Shown in pieces: positions 1-5,106 of a DNA stretch of 5,472 bases. Each line of letters opens with the position of its first letter. Position 1 is the stretch's first letter. The DNA is from Terriglobia bacterium (GTDB lineage Bacteria; Acidobacteriota; Terriglobia; UBA7540): contig JASHYZ010000638.1 in NCBI GenBank assembly GCA_030042795.1, positions 1-5,472 of the forward strand, in the 5' to 3' direction. The notes beneath the pieces are model-generated. The model was not told the DNA's origin. It was given only the letters and a program-made list of their open reading frames with translations, and ran no database searches. The position numbers and the translations under genes are program-made.

Positions 1-482
1 CCTTGCGCCACCTCGATCGTCTGCCCCGCGCCCTCCACCTTCAGCGCCCCTTCCTTCGAGGTCACCGTCACCAGCCCGTTCAGCATCGCCACTTCGCCCA
101 GCGTCTTGTACCCCGTCGCCGCCTTCACTTCGTACTCCCCGGCTTTCACCGCCACACTCAATCGGCTATCCGACTGGTACATCGATACATCGCCGCGCCC
201 CAACAATACCTCCACTCCGTTTGATTCTCTCAGGAACGAAGCTTCCGTCTCCCGCCCGAAAGCCATCCGGCTTCCATTCTCCAGCGCGATCACCGCGGCC
301 CCATCCTTCACCTGCAGGCTGTCCCCGCTGAAAATCACCGAATTCGGCACCAGGGCTTGCCCGCCTACCGTGGCGTTCAGGCTCCCCGCGACCGAGCCGA
401 TTACTGCTGAACCAGCAAAAACCGGAGCTGCCGCCACGAGCGCAGCTAACACGAGCATGGTTATCCTGAGCCTAATATTCAT
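1..482 (-). CDS. Secreted FecR-like domain protein (3' end cut by window edge)
   Basis: This is an open frame of 160 complete codons reading leftward from ATG at 482-480 and running off the window edge, so the C-terminus is unknown. Residues 1-23 form a clear signal peptide: a basic start (MNIRLR), a hydrophobic core (MLVLAALVAAAP) and a likely cut after VFA. The mature part is rich in short Gly/Val beta-type segments (GSVAGSLNATVGG, VKDGAAVIALENGSRMAFG, GEVAMLNGLVTVTSKEGALK, GAGQTIEVAQ). That is the pattern of FecR-like domains, which contain repeated 'GxVxV' strands. Unlike classical FecR anti-sigma proteins it has no cytoplasmic N-terminal domain before the hydrophobic segment, so it is probably a periplasmic or secreted protein rather than a sigma-factor partner. 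AAGGAG (493-498) lies 10 nt before the ATG and supports this start. The gene call is firm; the family assignment is from the visible pattern only and the function is unknown. Confidence 0.82.
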   Translation of the reverse strand, partial: MNIRLRITMLVLAALVAAAPVFAGSAVIGSVAGSLNATVGGQALVPNSVIFSGDSLQVKDGAAVIALENGSRMAFGRETEASFLRESNGVEVLLGRGDVSMYQSDSRLSVAVKAGEYEVKAATGYKTLGEVAMLNGLVTVTSKEGALKVEGAGQTIEVAQ

Positions 483-806
483 CTCTGTCACTCTCCTTAA
501 GTGATTAGACTTACCCATAGACCTTTCATTCCTAAGATGCTGCCGATCAGCGAAACAAAGCAAGATTCTATGACGCCCTTCTTACCGTCGTCAACCTCTT
601 TTTTTTGACTGGCTACCGATATGTTAAGAATTTTGTTAGACGGGCTATCCCTCCGACTCAAACCAACTCACTGCCTCCCGACAGGAGGAGTGTATAGCGG
701 TAAGCCTTGAAGTCCGCCCTTGCGAGCCTCGTGGACCTCCCACCAAAGAACCACAACCTCGCAGAATAATCCGGGTTAGAATGCCTTCGGCGCGCATCCA
801 GCCAAG
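483..806. other. Divergent intergenic region between the FecR-like gene and the glycosyltransferase gene
   Basis: No coding sequence is supported in these 324 bases. The left half is AT-rich and holds the minus-strand promoter. In the right half a small inverted repeat, CCTCC-N5-GGAGG (674-688), and two -10-like hexamers on the plus strand (AATAAT 765-770, TAGAAT 777-782) are visible. Neither hexamer has a convincing -35 partner, so the glycosyltransferase promoter is unresolved. Confidence 0.5.
565..594 (-). promoter_or_regulatory. Sigma-70-like promoter of the FecR-like gene
   Basis: On the minus strand TTGACG (589-594, 5 of 6 matches to the -35 consensus) is followed after 18 nt by TAGAAT (565-570, 5 of 6 matches to the -10 consensus). 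A run of eight A on the minus strand (599-606) lies just upstream of the -35 and could act as an UP-like element. Transcription would start near 558, leaving a leader of about 75 nt before the ATG at 482. It is the best promoter match I see in the window. Confidence 0.6.
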
Positions 807-1568
807 ATGATGAGGAATCCCGCTCTTAGCATCGTCATTCCCGTACACAACGAAGAGGGAAACGTAGAGCCGCTGCTCGAAGAGTTGCGGCGCAAGCTGG
901 GCGATTTCCCAGGCGGTATCGAGTTGGTGATTGTGGACGACGGCAGCACTGACCAGACACTGGCGTGCTTGCAGCTTGCCGCTCAACAGGACGCACGCAT
1001 TAGAGTGGCTCACTTCAGACGCAATCTAGGCCAGACGGCGGCTATGGCAGCGGGATTCCACCTGGCGCGCGGCAGGGCCGTGGTGACGCTGGATGGTGAT
1101 CTGCAGAATGATCCCGCGGACGTACCCGGGCTCGTCACCCTGCTGAAAGATTGGGACGTCGTCTGCGGCGTGCGCACTAAACGCCGAGATAGGTGGCTGA
1201 AGCGGATTTCGTCACGGATCGCTAACGGATTCCGGAACTGGGCCACCGGTGACAACATCGTGGATACGGGCTGCACACTCAAGGCCTATCGCCGCGAGTG
1301 GCTGGACCGGCTGGAACTCTATCACGGCATGCACCGCTTCTTGCCGACTCTGCTGAAGATGCACGGCGCCCGGGTAACGCAGGTGCCGGTCCGCCACCGC
1401 CCCCGAATGGCGGGCAAAACCCATTACGGCACCTGGCGCCGGCTCGTGAAGGGACTGGACGACGTCTGGGCTGTCCGCTGGATGCAACGCAACCACATCG
1501 ACTACCGGTCCGTACTCGAAGGCACCGAGGGACCGGTGTTAGAGGACGAGTCTCAGAAGGAAGCATAG
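807..1568 (+). CDS. Family 2 glycosyltransferase, soluble DPM1/GtrB-like
   Basis: This 253-residue protein has the GT-A fold signature of the polyprenyl-phosphate sugar transferase group (dolichyl-phosphate mannose synthase, ArnC, GtrB). In order: IPVHNEE (11-17), the nucleotide-binding VDDGSTD (43-49), RNLGQTAAM (72-80), the metal/nucleotide-binding DGDLQNDP (96-103), GCTLKAYRR (155-163) and the acceptor-loop motif RHRPRMAGKTHYG (196-208). These enzymes move a sugar from a nucleotide donor to a lipid phosphate carrier at the cytoplasmic face of the membrane. ArnC/GtrB proteins normally add two C-terminal membrane helices; here the protein ends after VRWMQRNHIDYR and an acidic tail, with no hydrophobic segment. 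An in-frame TAG at 777 limits the start to ATG 807 or 810; no Shine-Dalgarno is visible before either. It converges with the barrel gene, 53 bp apart, and may serve the same surface polysaccharide (inference). Donor and acceptor cannot be told from sequence. Confidence 0.9.
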   Translation: MMRNPALSIVIPVHNEEGNVEPLLEELRRKLGDFPGGIELVIVDDGSTDQTLACLQLAAQQDARIRVAHFRRNLGQTAAMAAGFHLARGRAVVTLDGDLQNDPADVPGLVTLLKDWDVVCGVRTKRRDRWLKRISSRIANGFRNWATGDNIVDTGCTLKAYRREWLDRLELYHGMHRFLPTLLKMHGARVTQVPVRHRPRMAGKTHYGTWRRLVKGLDDVWAVRWMQRNHIDYRSVLEGTEGPVLEDESQKEA

Positions 1569-1621
1569 CGCTCTCTGTTGCCGTTCGCGTCCCCGCCGAG
1601 TTGGCGACTGCCTGACCGCAG

Positions 1622-2974
1622 TTAGCGCCCCAGAGGGATCTTTGGGAGCTGATAGGAAAGGGTGAGACTCACGATGCTGTTATTGAAACCATTGAGGCTA
1701 GCACCAAAAGGGACTACTCCCGTGGAGTACTGACGGGTGAAGGTGTAACTGAGGCGCGCGTCGAGTTCCTCGGTCAGCGGGTGATCCAAGCCGCCCGTAG
1801 CGCTGATGCTGTCGATCTTGCCGGTACCGAGGCCGTAATTTAGGGTTCTGCTTTCGCTACCCGTGGCACTCCAACTGGCACTCCACCGCCGGATCAGGCG
1901 GCGGTTTACGCCAACCGTCGCGTAGGTACTGGTGACCGTTGTGAGCAACCCTCCACCATCCGAGATGGCGCGCCCACCGGAAAGCTGGAAAGTACTTTTT
2001 TCGGTGGATTTTGCAAGCGACCCACCGACTGCCCACGACCAGAGGCCTGGAGTCTTAGTAGTCGCCGGTACCGACCCCGCCGATTGGCCAGCTACAAGTT
2101 GATGAGGTGGAAGATATTGCGGTCCGCCAAAGACTTGTAAGGACACGCTAGGGGTAGCCTTCCACGCCATGGACAACATAGCCGAATGAGTGACGGTATG
2201 TGACGGGTACCCCACTGGCAGATTGCCCAGGTACTGCAGAGCCTCAAACGTATACAGTGTTCCGAACGTGGTGTGGTCACTCAACCGGTATGAATACTGC
2301 ATGCCGCTCGAATATTCGACGGTGTCAAGCAGCGATTCGACGCCAGACGGCTGGTTTGAAATGGTGCGCTTGCTATATCCACCGAAGAAGGAAAGGGACG
2401 TTCGCGAACTGCGACGATACGTTAAATCAGCGCGAGAGTTGTTGCTCCGTTGCGCGGCCAATGGCGAATAAATGTTGGTGTTCAACGCTGTCGGGCCCCC
2501 GAGCCCGGGTACGACGGGTTGGCCCAGCCCGGTCTGGAAAGTTCCTGTCTGGTCGCTGAATGCGTCTCTCACTTGAAATGACCAGTGAGCACCGAGAGCG
2601 AACGTCGCGTCCGCATTGAGTGTCTGGTTGACCCGATCGTACTGCGTCAGGTGCTGGTAAAACTGGAAATAAGGCTGATAGTCAATCGAAATGTTAGCGG
2701 CGCCGTGTTGTTCAATAAACGCAAAACGGGGGCCCAGTCCAAGCAGTTGATCTCCCAATTGTGAATTGTTGGTCCGAAGGACGTTGCTGTTATACGAGGC
2801 TACGGTATTGAAGCTTACAAGCAGCACGTTCGACGGTCCCGTCGTTCCCGCATAGGTCGGTATGGGCTGTACGCCGTTACCATACGGTGTGGGACCGCCC
2901 GAAAGGCCGCCCAGTTGCGCGTACAAGGCTGCTGGCATGAGGAAAGCAACAACTGTAAGAGCGGGGTTTCGCAT
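1622..2974 (-). CDS. Outer-membrane beta-barrel protein, candidate polysaccharide export porin
   Basis: This is a 450-residue protein. Residues 1-19 are a signal peptide (MRNPALTVVAFLMPAALYA, likely cut before QLGG). After a Gly/Pro-rich linker to about residue 47, the rest is almost entirely amphipathic beta-strands with aromatic ends (for example ANISIDYQPYFQFYQ, TSLSFFGGYSKRT, VEYSSGMQYSYRL, ARLSYTFTRQYS), separated by polar turns. By eye I count about 18 strands, the last being NSIVSLTLSYQLP near the C-terminus. The ATG follows the OPX stop codon by 10 bp on the same strand and has no good Shine-Dalgarno of its own, which suggests translational coupling. This pairing suggests it forms the outer-membrane pore for a polymer guided by the OPX protein, like EpsX or WzpX of Myxococcus. 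No sequence motif proves that role; a general porin or an orphan barrel remains possible. No terminator is visible in the 53 bp before the convergent gene. Confidence 0.85.
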   Translation of the reverse strand: MRNPALTVVAFLMPAALYAQLGGLSGGPTPYGNGVQPIPTYAGTTGPSNVLLVSFNTVASYNSNVLRTNNSQLGDQLLGLGPRFAFIEQHGAANISIDYQPYFQFYQHLTQYDRVNQTLNADATFALGAHWSFQVRDAFSDQTGTFQTGLGQPVVPGLGGPTALNTNIYSPLAAQRSNNSRADLTYRRSSRTSLSFFGGYSKRTISNQPSGVESLLDTVEYSSGMQYSYRLSDHTTFGTLYTFEALQYLGNLPVGYPSHTVTHSAMLSMAWKATPSVSLQVFGGPQYLPPHQLVAGQSAGSVPATTKTPGLWSWAVGGSLAKSTEKSTFQLSGGRAISDGGGLLTTVTSTYATVGVNRRLIRRWSASWSATGSESRTLNYGLGTGKIDSISATGGLDHPLTEELDARLSYTFTRQYSTGVVPFGASLNGFNNSIVSLTLSYQLPKIPLGR

Positions 2975-2984
2975 CAGCGGTTAC

Positions 2985-3641
2985 TTACGGCACTACGACG
3001 GTGTCGCCGCTCTGGAGCTCAATGTTCTCATCCAGGTTTTTGCCCTTGATGACCGACTTATAGTTGAACGGCAGCATCTTCTGAGAGCCATCGGGCATTC
3101 GGCGGAGGACGTAGATCTTGCTCGTCTTCGCAAAATCCTGGAATCCGCCCGCCAGAGCAATGGCATCGAGCACCGCGGTGGGTTTGGTGAGATCAAAAGA
3201 ACCTGGCTTCAAGACCTTTCCGACGATGTTGAAGCTCCGGCTTTTGACTTCCTGTATAACCACATTGACTTGCGGGTTCTCGATGTAATCCTTCAGTTTC
3301 TGTGTGATGACATCCTGGAGCTTTGAGGCGGTCAGCCCACTCGCTTGCAGTTCGCCGACGAGGGGTAAAGATATCTTGCCGTCCGGGCGCACGGGTAGGG
3401 TTCTGGTGATATCCGGCTCCTTCCAAACGCTGATGTCCAATACGTCCGAGGGACCGATGACGTACTCGGGTGATCTGGCATGGGGGCGGTCAACTTCCGT
3501 GTTGGGCGTTACGCCCTGCTGAGCCGCTCTCCCAATTCCCGAAACTGGCTGAGCGGCCAAAGGATGGCCCCAAGCCGCGCCGGAGGCCAGCGCCACGGTC
3601 ACGAGAATCCGTGCGAAGAAAGCGGCACGATGGAAAGTCAC
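2985..3641 (-). CDS. Polysaccharide export (OPX, Wza-like) protein lacking an outer-membrane helix
   Basis: With the GTG start chosen here the protein has 218 residues. Residues 1-30 are a signal peptide (hydrophobic core FFARILVTVALASGAAWG) with no lipobox cysteine, unlike Wza. The Poly_export domain covers about 58-131: YVIGPSDVLDISVWKEPD (60-77), then VRPDGKISLPLVGELQASGLT (84-104) and NPQVNVVIQEVKSRSF. One SLBB-like domain follows (about 137-187: NIVGKVLKPGSFDL, AIALAGGF, IYVLRR), and the protein stops at SGDTVVVP (211-218). GTG at 3641-3639 is preceded by AAAGGA (3651-3656) at 9-nt spacing and gives a normal signal peptide; a TTG at 3668 in the same frame would place that Shine-Dalgarno inside the gene. 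In the family such proteins form a periplasmic ring that guides capsule or exopolysaccharide outward from an inner-membrane polymerase/copolymerase. It is the first gene of an operon with the beta-barrel. Confidence 0.93.
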   Translation of the reverse strand: MTFHRAAFFARILVTVALASGAAWGHPLAAQPVSGIGRAAQQGVTPNTEVDRPHARSPEYVIGPSDVLDISVWKEPDITRTLPVRPDGKISLPLVGELQASGLTASKLQDVITQKLKDYIENPQVNVVIQEVKSRSFNIVGKVLKPGSFDLTKPTAVLDAIALAGGFQDFAKTSKIYVLRRMPDGSQKMLPFNYKSVIKGKNLDENIELQSGDTVVVP

Positions 3642-3650
3642 CGTAAATCG

Positions 3651-3656
3651 TCCTTT
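3651..3656 (-). promoter_or_regulatory. Shine-Dalgarno that sets the OPX start at GTG 3641
   Basis: AAAGGA on the minus strand lies 9 nt before GTG (3641-3639). The nearest upstream alternative, TTG at 3668, has no comparable site and would add nine residues (TTG-encoded start plus GGAKGRFT) before the basic start of the signal peptide. Confidence 0.6.
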
Positions 3657-3699
3657 CGCTCCCCCCAATTCTGTATTCTCTTGAGGGCTTTACTTAACG

Positions 3700-3732
3700 A
3701 GTCAATATATACCAGAGTTTACCTGGTGTATA
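3700..3732 (-). promoter_or_regulatory. 27-bp imperfect palindrome abutting a -35-like element upstream of the OPX/barrel operon
   Basis: On the plus strand the arms are TATATACCAG (3706-3715) and CTGGTGTATA (3723-3732) around a 7-nt spacer. The arms are inverted copies with 9 of 10 positions matching. On the minus strand the palindrome ends directly next to TTGACT (3700-3705), a 5-of-6 match to a -35 hexamer. No convincing -10 is found 16-18 nt downstream (AAGAGA at 17 nt). A good -35-like box, a poor -10 and an adjacent upstream dyad are what an activator-dependent promoter looks like. The protein that binds is unknown; the regulator encoded next door is the obvious candidate by position only. 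Confidence 0.45.
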
Positions 3733-3886
3733 CGGCCCAACCCTGAAGCGGAGCGGCAGATAGCGCCATCACTGCGAGCGCCAACGCGAAGTCTGGTTTA
3801 TGTATCGGCGTTTAGTCAGGGCATGCCGCCATAGGCGTAGTGCTTCCTCATAAGGCAACACCTAGCGTAGTGTCCACGACGCCGAG

Positions 3887-3910
3887 AAAAATCGATTGTA
3901 GCTGCGCTAC
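3887..3910 (-). terminator. Possible weak terminator after the response regulator gene
   Basis: Three nt after the TAA stop, the minus strand carries GTAGC-GCA-GCTAC (3898-3910), a 5-bp stem with a 3-nt loop. After six more nt comes TTTTT (3887-3891). The stem is short and the T run is not immediately adjacent, so termination would be inefficient. It would partly separate this gene from the OPX/barrel operon on the same strand. Confidence 0.3.
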
Positions 3911-3913
3911 CCG

Positions 3914-4672
3914 TTACTGCGTACCGATGCTCGCGGAGGCGCTGGAGAGCGCGTCACCCGTGTCCCTGTCGCTGCTGACACTCGGTTCCGATTGGAGCTG
4001 GCTGGCGACATAGAGGACCAACTCCACGCGGCTAGAAACGCCAAGTTTATCAAAGATTCGAAACATGTAGTTCTTCACCGTGTGTTCGCTGAGGTTCAGT
4101 TGGGCCGCAGTTTCGCGGTTTGTGAGTCCTTCGGCCACGCACTCTACCACGGCCATCTCCCGCTTAGTCAATAGAGGAACACCCGTGCTGTTGACTACGC
4201 GCAACGGTTGCGGTTCACGCAACGCCGCCAGCACGTAAGCCAGCTCCTGTGAATTGGCCCAGATCTGGCCGGCATACACGCAAGCGATACACTTCGGAAG
4301 GTCCTTCACTGACCGGGCCCGGCAGAATACGCCGTGACAACCGGCACGAAAGGCTTGCACCACGGAGTCGCGGTCCGGGATGTCTAACAGCATCACCACC
4401 CTGGTTTCAGTGGATTTGGCCTGGACTTCCTGGGCCAGCTTCAAGCCTCGTCCCGGTTCGCCTTCGAAATCGGCGCTGATCAGCGCCACATCCGGGGGTT
4501 GATCGGCCAGCATGGCAACCACGTCTGCAGCTCGATTTGCAGCCCGCACCGTGCCGAAGCGGTGCGAGCGGCGCAGCGCTTCGGCCAGCAATTGCGCTCC
4601 CATCGGATGATTGTCCGCAATGAGTACGCGGATGGAACGGTCTCTCTCCTCAACGAAGTCAGAGTTTCTCAT
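3914..4672 (-). CDS. NarL/LuxR-family response regulator with a degenerate receiver domain
   Basis: This 252-residue DNA-binding regulator has an N-terminal receiver-like domain (about 14-135) and a C-terminal LuxR/GerE helix-turn-helix (about 167-225: LLTKREMAVVECVAEGLTN, then RETAAQLNLSEHTVKNYMF and KLGVSSRVELV). A Ser-rich tail follows from about 228. The receiver begins like the family (IRVLIADNHPM, 14-24), but the acidic pair is D20-N21. Aligning PDVALIS (60-66) with the usual PDVVLLD puts Ser66 at the phospho-acceptor site. The conserved Thr is replaced by Leu96 (VVMLLD), and the conserved Lys by Arg118 (GVFCR). Phosphorylation control is therefore doubtful, although Asp68 lies close by. 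AAGGGGG (4677-4683) precedes the ATG by 4 nt. No sensor kinase is in the window. It lies upstream of the OPX/barrel operon on the same strand, so it may control surface polysaccharide (inference). Confidence 0.9.
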   Translation of the reverse strand: MRNSDFVEERDRSIRVLIADNHPMGAQLLAEALRRSHRFGTVRAANRAADVVAMLADQPPDVALISADFEGEPGRGLKLAQEVQAKSTETRVVMLLDIPDRDSVVQAFRAGCHGVFCRARSVKDLPKCIACVYAGQIWANSQELAYVLAALREPQPLRVVNSTGVPLLTKREMAVVECVAEGLTNRETAAQLNLSEHTVKNYMFRIFDKLGVSSRVELVLYVASQLQSEPSVSSDRDTGDALSSASASIGTQ

Positions 4673-4690
4673 TCGTCCCCCTTCAGAACG

Positions 4691-4720
4691 AATTTATTTA
4701 GGTGAATTGACTCTAAGCAA
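4691..4720 (-). promoter_or_regulatory. Candidate promoter of the response regulator gene
   Basis: On the minus strand TTGCTT (4715-4720) is followed after 18 nt by TAAATT (4691-4696). The matches are moderate (3 of 6 and 4 of 6). Transcription would start near 4684, giving a very short leader that begins at the Shine-Dalgarno. This is tentative. Confidence 0.28.
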
Positions 4721-4774
4721 TGTCTCTACAGGAGTGCCTGCTGCGACACGCAACGGCCTTAGGTGACTACCTGT

Positions 4775-5101
4775 CTCAAGGCTCTATTGAGTCTCCTCAC
4801 TTTCGCATCCCAAGAGAGTAGGGGTCAATAGCCCGAAAGTGCCAGTAACTTCGCCGGGCATACCCGAGCGCTTTACACCACTTGTCTCTAAAGCGCTGAG
4901 AATCCAACCCAACGATTCTCTAAACCCTGCGGACAATCCACAGGCTCTCGAGGCATGGATAGTTCCTCCTGACAGCCCAAAGAATTAACCATCTATGCAG
5001 CGTCGCTGGGCTATCATCGTCCAGGGGATCGCAGCAGCGTGGATCAATTTCGCCAGGCTTGAAGACCGACACCAATCGGTCGGTCTTCGCCTCCAAGGAG
5101 G
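4775..5101 (+). promoter_or_regulatory. Candidate structured RNA leader: a run of inverted repeats before the right-edge gene
   Basis: The gene-free stretch between the two start codons (4673-5106) has no supported ORF but is dense in inverted repeats. They are: CTCAA/TTGAG (4775-4779/4787-4791); CACTTTCG/CGAAAGTG (4798-4805/4834-4841, perfect 8 bp); CGGG-CATA-CCCG (4855-4866); AGCGCTTT/AAAGCGCT (4867-4874/4890-4897, perfect 8 bp); GAGAATC/GATTCTC (4898-4904/4914-4920, perfect 7 bp); CCTG-C-GGA/TCC-A-CAGG (4926-4944); TGACAGCCCA/TGGGCTATCA (4970-4979/5007-5016, 9 of 10); and the hairpin at 5055-5092. Hairpins 4855-4866, 4867-4897 and 4898-4920 follow one another without a gap. The order ends at the Shine-Dalgarno of the plus-strand gene, which favours a 5' leader of that gene. 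I match it to no known riboswitch, and no clear plus-strand promoter is seen, so an independent small RNA or chance cannot be excluded. Confidence 0.4.
5055..5101 (+). promoter_or_regulatory. Leader hairpin and overlapping Shine-Dalgarno-sequestering hairpin
   Basis: GAAGACCGAC (5061-5070) and GTCGGTCTTC (5079-5088) form a perfect 10-bp stem with an 8-nt loop. AGGC (5055-5058) can extend it by pairing with GCCT (5089-5092) across a 2-nt bulge. The same segment CCTC (5090-5093) can instead pair with GAGG (5098-5101), part of the strong Shine-Dalgarno AAGGAGG (5095-5101), closing a CAAG tetraloop. The two pairings exclude each other over 5090-5092, so extending the first hairpin would free the ribosome site. 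AAGGAGG sits 5 nt before ATG 5107 and fixes that start. Confidence 0.5.
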
Positions 5102-5106
5102 TTCTC

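Noticed and set aside
781..810. Nine-codon plus-strand frame ending in TGA that overlaps the glycosyltransferase ATG
   Set aside because: It has no ribosome site, and a frame this short is expected by chance. It could couple translation, but nothing else supports it.
645..1566. Minus-strand open frames overlapping the glycosyltransferase (645-1013, 1010-1282, 1212-1496, 1279-1566)
   Set aside because: They lie antisense to a gene with complete family motifs and show no recognisable domains, signal peptides or ribosome sites.
1569..1621. Possible bidirectional terminator between the convergent genes
   Set aside because: Only a 4-bp stem (CGCC-GAGTT-GGCG) without any T run is visible.
807..2974. 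Shared N-terminal string MRNPAL in the glycosyltransferase and the beta-barrel protein
   Set aside because: Only about 10 bp of DNA is identical. The proteins then diverge completely into a GT-A fold and a signal peptide, so this looks like coincidence rather than a duplicated end.
3480..3746. Plus-strand open frame of 88 codons across the export-operon promoter
   Set aside because: It is mostly antisense to the OPX gene, has no family features, and its unique part is the palindrome/promoter region.
4806..4866. Resemblance to a SAM-I riboswitch (AAGAGAG...GGGGTCAATAGCCC) or RNase P RNA (CGAAAGTGCCA, GCCGGGCATACCC)
   Set aside because: The remaining conserved elements are absent: there is no GAAGCCCGGCAACC-like SAM core and no GAGGAAAGTCC RNase P start. 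The matches are short.
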